From Lycium barbarum (taxonomy: Eukaryota > Streptophyta > Magnoliopsida > Solanales > Solanaceae), in assembly GCF_019175385.1 (NCBI RefSeq), contig NC_083339.1:24581637-24645636 (forward strand): DNA of 64,000 nt. The letters are read 5' to 3'. The translations under genes and the position numbers were made by a program. Shown here piece by piece: positions 1-11,517 of the stretch. The notes under the pieces were generated by a model, which was not told where the DNA came from, made no database searches, and saw only the letters and a program-made list of their open reading frames with translations. Position 1 is the stretch's first letter. The number at the start of each line of letters is the position of its first letter.

Positions 1-1654
1 CCGCTGATCAGGATCTGGTGGGGAGGTTCAGGAAGTTAGAGTCGTCGAGGTTCTCTGGTACTTCGTCTGAGGATGCCTATGAGTTTATTCTTGATATGCA
101 TGAGTTACTGCACCGTATGGGGATAGTGGAGACCCACAGCGTTGATTATGTGTCCTACCAGTTTCGCGGCAACGCGAAGACGTTGTGGAGGTATTTCGTG
201 TCATGCAGACCTATGGGTTCTCCTCCGTTGACTTGGACTCGGTTCTCCTCCGTTACCAGGCCTTCCTTGAGAAGTATGTGCCCCAGTCTTTGAGAGAGGC
301 TCATAAAGAGCAGTTTCTACACCTTGAGCAGAGGGGCATGGCCTTGGAGTCTTATGTGACTCGTTTCCTTTATTTGGCCCGATACTCTACTCCGTTAATT
401 CCTACCGAGGCTGATAGGATCAGACGCTTTGTTGGAGGACTAGTGGGCTCTCTACAGATTCCTTGCCTCCAGATGGAGTCTATGGGGGCTTCCTTCCAGT
501 CCATTATTGAGCATTCTTCTATGGTTGTGGGCGCTAAGGCTCCTGCTTTTAGTGGTAGTGACAAAAGGCCACATCAGACTAGCAGCTTTAGGGGTTCTGG
601 TACGAAGGGCACCGTTCAGTTTTCAAGGCCACCTCAGCCCTATTCTGGTCATCCCATACATTCAACATTACCGGTTTTCTCTAGTGAGCCACCTAGACAG
701 AGAGCTCCTGAGAGCTCATTCTCTCGACCAATGGACAGGACTGCTTCATCCGGGTCTTCAATTTCCGTGTTTCAGCATTCAACTCCTCTTACTTGTTTCT
801 CTTGTGGGGAGGTTGGGCATATTTCCAAGAGATGTCCCCGACCTAGGCAAGATTATCAGCCGCCGAGGACTTCGGTATCATCCGGTGGTCGAGGAGGTAC
901 TTTTCAGAGAGGCGGTGCTTAGTCAGGCCGCAGTATTTCCCATGGTTCTAGAGGTGGGTCCCAGCCAGCTAGAGATGGTACTCAGAGTTCGAGAGGGGGA
1001 TCCCAAGCTGGGCATGGTGGAGCCCATTGTTACTCATTTCCTGGTAGGCCCGAAGCAGAGGCCTCAGATGATGTGATCTCAGGTACCATTTTTGTCAGTC
1101 ATAGAGCAACATCTGTGTTATTTGATCTTGGATCCACTTATCCGTATGTATCTGCATTTCACACCGTTGGTTGGGATTTACCCTGTGATAGCATAGATAT
1201 ACCTGTTCATGTGTCTACACCAGTCGGAGATTCTGTGGTTGTTGATCGAGTCTACCGGTCTTGTTTAGTTACTTTTATGGGGTATGACACCTGGGTAGAT
1301 TTGATGATTCTGGATATGGTGGAATTTGATATTATATTGGGTATGTCCTGGCTTTTTCCTTATCATGCGATCTTGGAATGTCACGCCAAGACAGTCACTT
1401 TGGCCATGCCGGGCATCTTTAGGCTTGAGTGGAGAGGTACTCCTAGTCCCGCTCCGAAAAAGATTATTTCCTTCCTTCGGGTGAAGAAGTTAGCAAGTAA
1501 GGGGTGTTTAGCGTATTTGGCGGATATTCGTGATAGGACTGTTGCATCTCTACCCCTTAAGTCTATTCCAATTGTGAGCGAGTTCGCGGAGGAATTTCCG
1601 TCAGATTTACAGGGTATGGCACTCGATCGTGACATTGATTTCTGTATCGACGTG
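1..1654 (+). pseudogene. gag-protease part of element 1 (decayed)
   Basis: Capsid/nucleocapsid plus aspartic protease of a retrotransposon polyprotein. The first part (about 18-250) reads in one frame. A frameshift near 200-260 moves to the frame that runs from 185 through gag. A CCHC zinc knuckle (CFSCGEVGHISKRC) lies near 797-838 and would bind the RNA genome. A stop TAG at 920-922 interrupts, but the same frame continues through 1073 into the protease. The protease motif near 1124-1140 reads FDLGST where the family has D-S/T-G, so the catalytic signature is altered. The frame runs to the target duplication at 1650-1654 and resumes after the inserted LTR at 5691. Gag, protease and pol were therefore one ORF. 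Confidence 0.85.
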
Positions 1655-4600
1655 TGTTGACACCTAATTTTATCCTCCTTTATTCCAATTTATCTCCTTG
1701 GGCTTCTAAATTTATTAACAAGCTAAATACTTTATTTTCACCGCTGTTTTCATTACTATTCCTATTAATATTGTTACCCTTCTTATTACTTTCGTCTTCA
1801 CTATTTTACTATCAATATTACTAGCATTACCTTATCACAATTTTTAGCGGTTCGCCGCTATTTCATTTTTTTGGATTTGGACTCGTTAATTAATTATAAG
1901 TCAATATTTTATTAAGTCCTTATTTTCTACATATTAATCACTAATTATCATCATAATATATTATACAAGTTAATCACTTAGAAGTTGTAGAAATTAATTA
2001 CTAAGAAGCCCAAAGGGAATTAAGTTGAAGGAAGAAAGGGCCATGAAATTCGGCCAAATCCGAGCCCAATCAAACAAATATTTTTTCGGAGCAGCCCATT
2101 AATAACCAGCCCATACCCTTCGCAACGACCCGGCCCACAACTTATTGAGAAAACCTAAACTCATTTTCGGGTATATCTTTCAAGGGCAGCCGCACCTTGT
2201 TGTCTTCTCCACTTTCCTTTCATTCTTAGATGACTGATCCACCCCCTTTCACCTTCACGGGCCTTTGTTACCCCCATTTTCATGCAATATCTTCCTCTCT
2301 CCTATCTTCAACGCTCGGGTCAACACAAATGGCCAAAATACTTTCTGAATTTTTTGAAAAAAATCAACTTTAGAGATTCGACTTTTGAATCCAAACGGCT
2401 CCTTGAACATTAGTTTGAAGCCAAAATCTCGAGTTCAAAACTGAAACCCTAGTCATTTGTTACCTATAAATATCACCTTAAGTCCTCAGCCGAAAGGGGG
2501 GGTTTTCTTTGGAACATCGGTTAATATGACCATCACACAATATCTGCATATATTTTTCAGAATCTTTCATCTTCTAAGATTACCCCCTTCAATCTCGGTT
2601 GATGCTTTAATCGTAACAGAGATTTAGAATGCATTTGGGTTTCGATTTTTGAATCTAATCATAACGAGAGTGTAGATTCGACGTCGACGCCCCGTTCACT
2701 GCACCCACAAAAGGTCGGTGAATCTTAAGCTTCAATATTTTCTCTATTTTCTTTCACTGTTAGTGTGTAATGATTCTACCCGTTTGAGATAAAATCATGA
2801 ATCAGAGTTCTCTAGTGTAAAATCATGCCTTCGGAACATGTTAATGTCGTATATTTGATGCTTGTGTTGATATTTTTTGACATCTGTTGTGTTGATGTGT
2901 TGAGAGAATAGACATCGAGCATTCCTATTGTCGATACCTGTGTCGTTTGGATTTAATTCATCCTTTTTAGAAATCATGTATTAGGGGAATTCTTCTTCAA
3001 CTCAAAATGCGGAAATCCCGTCTTGGAATTTATTTGGGTATGGATGTATCATGTCTCTGAAATCTGAAAAGATTTTTTTTTTAAGAACAGTCTTCTTTGC
3101 TAACAAAGATTCATATCGCTAAAAGAAACACATGGTATAAGAACGTCGACACTTCCTCCTCTTTTGCTTTATTTTAAATAATGTGTGTCGTGTTATGAAG
3201 TTTAAATAAGGATTCCTCTGTTGGGTTAGATGTAGTGAAATAATTATATGGCATGTCTATGTTGTTTGTTGGCTGAAATTTAAGTAAGGATTCCTTCTGT
3301 TTGGGGTTTAGATATAGCGAAATGATTATATGGTATATCTATATTGGTTATTGGCTTTATTTGGTCTTAAGCCCTTATTCTGTGTTAGTTTTTATTAGCA
3401 ATCACGTATTAGGCTGCTGTTAAAACAACTGGTGCTGTTAAAATATCTGGTCTTTTCACAATCAATCTTGAAAGTGAAAGACCACTAACACCAAAAGTCT
3501 GCAAAGAATAAATTCGTGTACGTATAGATTAGAAAGTGCCAATGATTCCTAAAAAAAAATGGGTTGTGTTCTTAGTTTACTTAATCTGGATGGCTAGCTG
3601 AGGGCTAAGGTTTTGAAGGCATTAGTTCTAGTGTTTGCAGTCCTAGAAAGAATCTGGATCAGAAATTTTATTAGCTACTGGAGGATTAAGTCTTTGGCAG
3701 ATCCTTTTTTGCTTAGCTAGAAGGAATTTGTAGATATTTTGTCTTAGAACAATTGAAGTTATTGATTCCTTTACTAGTCTTCTATTCGGGAAATGATGTT
3801 TGGTAGTATTTTAAGATTAATCTCTGCTTGTAATTTGTCAATTCCTATCTCAAAACATGAGTTTATCTTTTAGGGTATTTCATTTCTGTTTAAGTTTGAT
3901 TAAAGAGTTGGAAATAGATAGTTAAATGACTAAGTGCTTTCTTACTTGTTTAGAAGAACCTTTCGGATCCATTACGGTATGGGCTGGTTCTGTTTTGGTT
4001 CTGTATACAAACGTATACATGATTTCCTTTAGTTTAAATACCTTAGCATGATTTCCCTTTTGTTTGTTTCTATTTGGTATGATTGGCTTCTGTGGTGTGT
4101 TAAAGGTGGGTAGGCTCGAGACATTCAGTTTCATACCCATTTGGACGTATATCAGTTGGTATATTTAGTATATAAGGGGTATACCACCTTGTTAGTAAAA
4201 TGGTCGATTGAGCCTTGGGAACTTTAGGCTCTGTTTTATATTTCTTTAGCAATTGGGCCGTTGAATAGAGTATATGCCTGGCCCATTGGATTACTCTTTA
4301 TATAACCTGTTGGGCCTGCTCGTTGAAAGTACATGTGCAGCTTTGTTGCTTTGTGTCTCGCCCCTTTTCCTTCTTTGTGGACGTTTAAATATGAACGTGG
4401 GTCTACTGTCCCCGATGTGTAAACTATTTATAACCCGGATTGGACTGCGTTTTGTGAAATCAATGCTTATGTAGTTATATTAAATTCATCTTAAGTGTGT
4501 GTTTAAGATTTCGATTCCCTTGTTACTAATTTTTTTTTTCTTTCTCTCACATGTACACTTCGGGAGCGAAATGGAGTCTTCATAAAGACTCATTATCCGA

Positions 4601-5685
4601 ACAGTCTCATTTTGAGACTATGCGGCATTTGGACCTTGAATGCGCCTTCCTATTCAGCTCTCATTCTCTCGACATTCATCCGAACAGAAAAAAAAAGAGT
4701 GGCTAGCCAAACGGCGAACCACTGAAAATTTTACTCTTCTATGGAAGCCGAATATGGCTTTAGTCATCTTATTTTCATTCTCCGATGCTTGTTTATATGT
4801 TGGTGTGACTAACATTTTACCTAGCTGTGTGATTATGATAAATACATAGCTGCATATTTTTAACCGAGCCTATTTTATATTAGGATGCCTTAATTAGCAA
4901 ATTTAGGTCTTAAATCAAGTGAAGTTTAATTGTTCCTCGTAAGTTTGACATTTTTAATTAGAAAGAAAGATATGCTTCCAAAGCATCATAAATTTTACAC
5001 ACTAACGTTAGCTTGTTTTGAGAAATAAGAAAAACGAACTAGTTTTCATGGATAACTGTTCCACTTTAGCTCCTTTCCAACATTTGATATACGTATTTGT
5101 TAAAACAACCTTTGCACAGTTTATATTGAACTAATAGTCTTTCTATAAAACCTTTGAAATTTTATTAATATTAATCTTACAATGACTCTTTTTAATTTGT
5201 TAGTCGGCATAACTTATTTTCTCCAAATATTTATAAAACGCTGCACCATCCCGCGCTTTCTTCAGTTTATTCATAACTAAACTCTTTTATGCAAATTATT
5301 ATTTTTCTACAAGTTTTATTTTAAATAGCATTATTATATTTCTATCTATAACTCTAGCAATACTTACAAGATATTTTCTTAAATGTTGTAAAATTTTATA
5401 TTTGCATTTTAGCTTTAATTAATTAACATAAGTCCGGCCGGCTAACCATTTATAAATGGATCTTAAAGGGTGCCTAATACCTTCCCTTTAGATTAATTGA
5501 ACTCTTATCTAGAATCTTAAGTTAGTAGACCTTAAAACGGAGTTAACTTTAGAAAATACTTTAATTAACCTTAGGTGCCCTAATTCACCATAAATAATTA
5601 GGTGGCGACTCCCTAACTTTAATTAACCCCGAAATTACCGGGACGTTGTAAACTATTTTGACTCCGATTAAAATAGGGTATAACA
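1655..5685 (+). mobile_element. Solo LTR of a Tat/Ogre-like Ty3/gypsy element (4.0 kb)
   Basis: The left edge is TGTTGACACCTAATTTT and the right edge GGGTATAACA, giving TG...CA ends. The flanks are ACGTG at 1650-1654 and ACGTG at 5686-5690, a perfect 5-bp target duplication. Removing the insert plus one duplication keeps the pol frame of element 1. No coding domain is visible inside and there is no second LTR copy, so this is a solo LTR left by LTR-LTR recombination. The start sequence and the GCGACTCC/GTGCCTAATACC block near the 3' end recur in the other giant LTRs of this window. LTRs of this size are typical of Ogre-type elements. Confidence 0.88.
2463..2473 (+). promoter_or_regulatory. 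TATA box of the 4.0 kb solo LTR
   Basis: CCTATAAATAT lies about 810 bp inside the LTR on its sense strand, which fits a U3 promoter ahead of a long R-U5. No start site can be proven from sequence alone. Confidence 0.5.
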
Positions 5686-8552
5686 ACGTGGACCCGGGTA
5701 CTCGTCCTATTTCCATCCCACCATATCAGATCTCACCTACCGAGTTGAGAGAACTTAAGGAACAATTACAGGATTTATTGAGCAAGGGGTTCATTAGACC
5801 GAGCGTCTCCTCTTGTGGTGCTCCTGTGTTATTTGTGAAGAAGAAAGATGGGACCATGAGGATGTGCATTGATTACCGCCTGTTGAACAAGGTCACTATC
5901 CGGAACAATTTCCCTATGCCTCGTATTGATGATCTATTTGACAAGCTTCAGGGTGTTTCGGTGTTTTCTAACATTGATTTGCGTTTCGGCTATCATCAGT
6001 TGAAGATTAGGGCGGAGGATATTCCAAAGACTGCATTTCAGACGAGATATGGCCATTATGAGTTTCTAGTGATGTCTTTCGGGCTTACTAATGCCCCAGC
6101 TGCATTTATGACCTTGATGAATGGCATCTTTAGGCCGTTCCTTGATTCTTTTGTGATTGTATTTTTTGATGACATCTTAGTGTATTCCAAGAGTAGAGTG
6201 GAGCATGAGAGCCATCTTCGTACCGTCCTTGGGTTGTTGAAGAAACATAGTTTGTTTGCTAAATTTTCTAAGTGTGAGTTTTGGTTAGAGTCTGTAGCTT
6301 TCTTGGGCCATGTGGTGTCCAAGGAGGGGATTATGGTTGATCCGCAGAAGATTGAGGCCGTGAGGGGTTGGGCGAGGCCCACTAATATTACCGAGATTTA
6401 TAGTTTTGTGGGTTTGGCCAATTATTACCGCCGTTTTGTGAAGGGTTTTGCTGCCATTGCTTCATCCTTGACCAGATTGACTCAAAAGGATGTTCCCTTC
6501 CAGTGGACGGATGATTGTGAGGAGAGCTTTCAAAAGCTCAAGCTTCTTTTGACCACAGCCCCAATCTTAGCCTTACATGTGAAGGGCAAGGACTTCGCAG
6601 TCTATTGTGATGCTTCCCGTATGGGTTTGGGTGCGGTGTTGATGCAGGAGGGTAGAGTGATAGCTTATGCTTCCCCTCAGTTGAAAGTTCACGAGAAGAA
6701 TTACCCTACCCATGATCTGGAGTTGTTGGTCGTAGTCTTCTCTTTGAAGCTTTGGAGGCATTACTTGTACGGTGTCCATTGTGAGGTTTTTACCGATCCC
6801 TGTAGCCTTCAGCATGTGTTTACCCAGAGAGACCTTAATTCTAGGCAGCGCCGATAGATGGAGCTCCTGAAGGATTATGACATCTCTATTCTGTATCACC
6901 CTGGTAAAGCCAATGTGGTGGCTGATGCTTGGAGTCGCAAGGCAGTGAGTATGGGGAGTTTAGCTCGATTGATTGTTTTCGAGCGTCCGTTGGCCATGGA
7001 GGTTCATACTCTGGCCAACAATTTCGTCCGTCTCGACATCTCAACCCCGAGGAGTATTTTGGTTTGTATAGAGGCGAGATCATCGTAATTGGATCGGATC
7101 AAGGCTCATCAGTTTGAGGATTCTCAGTTGAGAAAGATCCGAGATAGGGTGTCGAGAGGTGAGGCCAAGGAGGCCGTGATTGATTCTGAGGGCATTCTAA
7201 GGATTAGAGGACGCGTATTCGTTCCTCGTGTTTGTGACCTGATTCAGTTGATCTTATCTGAGGCTCATAGTTCTCGCTATTCCATTCATCTGGGAGTGAC
7301 TAAGATGTATCGTGACTTGAGACAGCACTATTGGTGGCGTCGTATGAAGAGGTATATAGTTGATTTTTTGGCTAGGTGTGGAAATTGTCAACAGATAAAG
7401 TATGAGCACCAGCGACCCGGTGGGGTGTTTCAGAGGATGCCCATTCCCGAGTGAAAGTGGGAGAGGATTACCATGGATTTTGTCACGGGTCTTTCGAAGA
7501 CTCTTGGCAAGTTTGATTCTATTTGGGTGATAGTGGATCGATTGACTAAATCCACCCACTTTGTTCCGGTTCAGGTTTCTTATACCGCAGAGAAGCTGGC
7601 TAAGATGTATATTCGGGATATTATGAGATTACATGGGATCCCTATTTCTGTTGTATCTGATCGGGGTAATATCTTCACATCCCGATTCTGGAGAGCATTT
7701 CATGATGAGTTGGGTACCCGATTGGACGTTAGTACAGTTTTCCGTCCCCAGACCGATGGCCAGTCCGAGCGGACCATTCAGGTGCTCGAGGATATATTGA
7801 GAGCATGTGTTATTAATTTTGGTGGTCATTGGGATCAGCACTTGCCCTTGGTGGAGTTTGCGTACAACAATAATTATCATTCGAGTATTGGTATGGTGCC
7901 TTTTGAGGCTTTATATGGTAGGAGGTGTAGATCGCCGATTAGTTGGTTCGATGGGTTCGAGGCTCGACCTAAGAGCACGGATCTATTGAGATAGTCCCTT
8001 GATATGGTGAGAGTTATTCAGGCCAGACTCGTGGCGGCTCAGAGTCGGCAGAAGATGTATGCGGACCGGAAGGTCCGTGATTTGAAGTTTGCTATTGGTG
8101 ATCAGGTTCTGTTGAAGGTTTCACCCGTGAAGGGTGTTAAAAGGTTTGGTAAGAAGGGCAAGTTGAGCCCTAGATACATTGGCCCGTTTGAGATCGTGGA
8201 TTGTATAGGCGATGTAGCTTACGAGTTAGCATTACCGCCAGGTTTGGCGGGAGTTCACCTAGTTTTTCATGTTTCGATGCTAAAGAGATACCATGCCGAT
8301 GGTACCTATATTGTCCGTTGGGATTCTATATTGCTTGATGGGAATTTGACTTATGAGGAGGAGCCTATTGCGATCTTAGATAGGCAGGTTCGAAAATTGA
8401 GGTCCAAGGAGATTGCTTCTGTGAAGGTGCAATGGAAGCACCGCTCTGTGGAAAAGGCTACTTGGAAGACTGAGTCCGATATGCGTAGCCGATATCTCCA
8501 GTTGTTCACTGATTTAGGTATTTTCCTACCTTCCTTCTTTTTTTTGCTCTAG
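5686..8552 (+). pseudogene. pol of element 1: RT, RNase H, integrase, chromodomain (in-frame stops)
   Basis: Continues the gag-protease frame after the solo LTR. RT spans about 5691-6420, with [10 protein letters not shown] and the catalytic FFDD at about 6162-6173. RNase H spans about 6570-6880, with its first Asp in VYCDAS. The integrase HHCC finger is about 7200-7420. The DDE residues sit in MDFVTGL (7473 on), VSDRGN and the QSERTI motif (about 7760). The chromodomain-like tail is about 8340-8520. All pieces share one frame. It is broken only by stops at 6855-6857, 7086-7088, 7452-7454 and 7992-7994. At least two of these sit where the family has tryptophan, consistent with TGG becoming TAG or TGA. 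Not functional. Confidence 0.9.
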
Positions 8553-8984
8553 GACAAGCAATGGTTCAATTGGTATGTGATATAACGACCAGTTTGGTCG
8601 TTATTGTCCTGTTGGCACTTTTGCCATTTCCGAGCATTTATTGACTCATTTTGACTCGAGGTTGACTTTTGGGCAAACGGACCTTTTTCGGAGTTTCGTC
8701 AACTTCGAGAGGTCCGGATGATTGTTTAGAACTTGTATGTGTGATTGGTTCGGATCCTAATGCATATTGGTGCATTTCGGGACTTTGGATGGGAAATGGG
8801 AAGTAAGCATCGGTGGTTGACTCGGTCAACAAGACCTCAGTTGGAAATTCCGAGACCACGAGTGCATTCGTAGCGTATTTTTGTATGAGTTTAGGTGGTC
8901 GGGGTATGAGCAGATATCCTCAGAAATAACCCGAAAATTCGATGGAAGACTTAAAAAAATTGGGCATTTCTGGTGTCTGGTGCC

Positions 8985-9145
8985 CGCAACGGCAGCACCA
9001 GAGCCGCCCCAGCGGTACCGCTATGGCAGTGTAGTGGCTGCTGGGGCGGTCATGAGTAAAGGGGCCATCACCGCTGCAGCGGTGTCTCCGACGCCACAGC
9101 AACGCTGCTGTAGCGGCAATACCCTCGCCGTGGCGGTCACGGGCA
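8985..9145. repeat. Palindromic GC-rich block in the element 1 LTR (AGCGGT motif)
   Basis: Dense short inverted repeats built on AGCGGT/ACCGCT. They include the perfect palindromes AGCGGTACCGCT at 9011-9022 and CACCGCTGCAGCGGTG at 9069-9084. The flanks are AT-rich. The block sits just upstream of a TATA-like run, where the other chromovirus LTRs of this window carry unrelated palindrome blocks. Confidence 0.75.
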
Positions 9146-10263
9146 GGGGAATTTCATTAAATGTGTCTTAAAATAAGACCTAGTCCCTCATTATGTCATA
9201 ACTCGATATTGGAGCTTGGGGAGGCTCTTCTTGAGGATAAATTGAGGAATTTCTTGGAGGTAAAGCTTTGTCTAATCACTTACTTCTCTTTAATCATTAT
9301 CATCGTAGAGTCATCCTTTCCCTTTTCAATCCCTTAGAAGTAGAATTTGAAGAAGGGTTTTGGGAGACTTTTTCCTCGGGTTATAATTGATAAAATTGAT
9401 GATGTTAATACTAAAATGTGATGAATCTAAGCTTAGTAACCTCATATCTTCCACTTTTAATGTTGAATTTCATATTCGAGGAATTAGGGTTCATACCCAA
9501 TTTGGGGGTTTTATTAGAAATCAGATTTGGGGATAGTTCTTGAGCTAAATCAACAATAAATGATTGGGTTATGATTACCCAGGATTCAATTTGGTATTTT
9601 ACCCGTGAATTTCCCGTTTCGCCCTTGTGGGCCCGTTTTCCCAATTTCTAGGGTTAAATTGGACCTAATTGTTGTCATAGCAATATTTGTATCATTATTC
9701 ATGATTTATAATTTAGAATTCGATTATGCTTAGACTAATTTTGTTCTGAGCTTCAGCGGAAGGGCAAGGCGATAAAGTGGCTTGTTGGTGTTGCAGTTCG
9801 GCAGTCTAGGTAGGTTATGGTTTACCTTTGGTGAGACTTAGTATAGTGAATCACATATTTAGATTATGATGTCGGAGACAGCATGTGAACCTTCGGGTTG
9901 AAGTTGGGATGGATATTGCCTTAGGTTGGGCCTTGATGTGTGCTGGGACTAGCCACCCCGTTATATATATTTGATTGTTTAACGGTGTTGGCTTGATTCC
10001 ATGTGTAGATAGTAGATAGTGAATGTCGCTTGTTGTCCTGATTGGGGATAGGATTGACAAACCCTTGTTGATATTTGTATTATGATACATTATTGGTATA
10101 CCCACTGTTGGTACTTGAGTTATTGATATATGTTGTCATACCCACTGTTTGTATTGTGATGTGATATATTATTGGCGTACCCCGTTAAGGTACTTGTGAT
10201 ATTGAGCTTACTTGTTGATGATTGACATATACACTGCACGTATTCTCTCATATTATCATGCAT

Positions 10264-10550
10264 GGCCGATATCCGGTGATGATCCGGTATCGTTGATTGG
10301 GCGAAACTGATATTTTATAAACTCTTTTAATTGAGTGATTGTGAAAAAAGCCAATGTCCGAAGATCCATTTCGGAATCGTTGTTTATATGAAACTGATAC
10401 TTGCTAAACTCTTTTACTTGAGTGATTGTGAGTAGGCCGATGTCCGAGGTTCAATTCTGAAATCGTTGATTTGTGAAACCGATATTTGACAACTCTTTTG
10501 AGTGATTGTGAGAAGGCCAATGTCCGGATGGTTATATTCGGGTATCGTTA
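10264..10550 (+). repeat. Tandem repeat of about 85 bp in the element 1 LTR
   Basis: Imperfect units start at about 10264, 10351, 10436 and 10515. Each contains GGCCGATGTCCG-like sequence followed by a TCGTTG...GAAACTGATA...GAGTGATTGTGA stretch. They lie in the downstream half of the LTR. Confidence 0.7.
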
Positions 10551-11517
10551 TGCATGGTCGTTTTCAATGTTATTCTAGATTCGATTGTAGTGCATGGGCT
10601 CTGCGGGTCCCCCAAATTAGTGTCGGTGATACTCCTCCTGTGACCAATTAGCCAGGGTCCCGTCTGTCTGTTTGGCAAAGATCCAGGACGGGTGGCACTC
10701 AGACTTCGCGAGTCACACTGGCTTGTGCTGCTGAGACGTCTATATTTCCGTCCGGAGTACATGTGTACATCTCATTTGCATAGTATGCCATGGCATCACA
10801 TTCATACCATTATTGCATTGCATTGCCTTTTGACTTGAGTGAGACGCCGTGATGATTGTATTGTGGTGGATTGTGTTGTTAATTCTATGGTGTTGATTGT
10901 TCCAGGAATTGATATACTCAGACTTATTATATTGGGGTTAGATACCTACATAGGTGTTGATGAATACTCGGTTACGATTATATTATTTCATGCTTGATTG
11001 TTCTACTTGTTTATCCACGTTATTCTCTGAATTGTGTTAACTATGCTTAGTCGGCTTATGATGCCTACCAGTACTGTTGTTTGTACTGACCTGCACTTGC
11101 TGCATTCTTTTATGAATGCAGAGTATCAAGCCGGATCTACTTCTCTGACTCGTGGCTAATCGATTCCTCAGCTTCTACGTGAGTTTTCCAAGGTGAGCAT
11201 GGCGTCCGCTGACCGCGAAGACTTTTCTATTGTTTATGTCTTACTTTCCTTTCAAGACATGATTTGAGACACTTTATGTATTATTATTCAGACCAGAGTT
11301 ATTCGGATTTAGATGCTCTTGTATGACCAGACCAGATATTGGGGTGGATTCATTTACTTCCGCACTTTTCTATATTATACTATATTGTGAGACTTACGCC
11401 ATTTACTTGTTCCGCTTTTTATTATATTTATTGATTGTGAACATTGAGTTAAAGGTTCGCCAACCGATGGGGGAATGGTAGGTGCCCGCATGACCTAGGC
11501 TAAAATGGGTCGTGACA

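Larger units (their letters stand above)
1..11517 (+). mobile_element. Element 1: Tekay-type Ty3/gypsy chromovirus, 5' end off-window, split by a solo LTR
   Basis: Domains run in Ty3/gypsy order on the + strand: gag with a CCHC knuckle, protease, RT, RNase H, integrase with a C-terminal chromodomain-like segment, then a long LTR. The chromodomain and the fused gag-pol frame point to the Tekay (Del) lineage; this is family knowledge applied by eye. The 5' LTR and gag start lie left of position 1. The element is cut at 1655-5685 by a solo LTR. On its right it ends at 11517, directly against the middle of another element's RT gene, so element 1 inserted into element 2. In-frame stops make it non-functional. 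Confidence 0.9.
8578..11517 (+). repeat. 3' LTR of element 1 (2.9 kb)
   Basis: Starts TGATATAACGACCAGTTTGG soon after pol and ends in GGGTCGTGACA, directly abutting the RT sequence of element 2. The start matches the minus-strand solo LTR at 35457-38559, whose sense start is TGTAACGACCCGTTTGG. It contains a GC-rich palindromic block (8985-9145), a weak TATA-like stretch (about 9166-9180), an internal tandem repeat (10264-10550) and no convincing gene. The exact first base is uncertain by a few positions because no clean polypurine tract precedes it. Confidence 0.8.

Noticed and set aside
4274..4849. Small ORFs inside the 4 kb solo LTR
   Set aside because: 60-70 codons, no domains, in LTR sequence; the expected background.
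1655..5685. Reading the 4 kb interruption of pol as an intron
   Set aside because: It has TG...CA ends and a perfect 5-bp duplication, which is an LTR insertion and not GT-AG splicing.
8881..9171. 96-codon ORF, alanine and arginine rich
   Set aside because: It spans the palindromic block of an LTR. The composition explains the open frame and there is no domain similarity.
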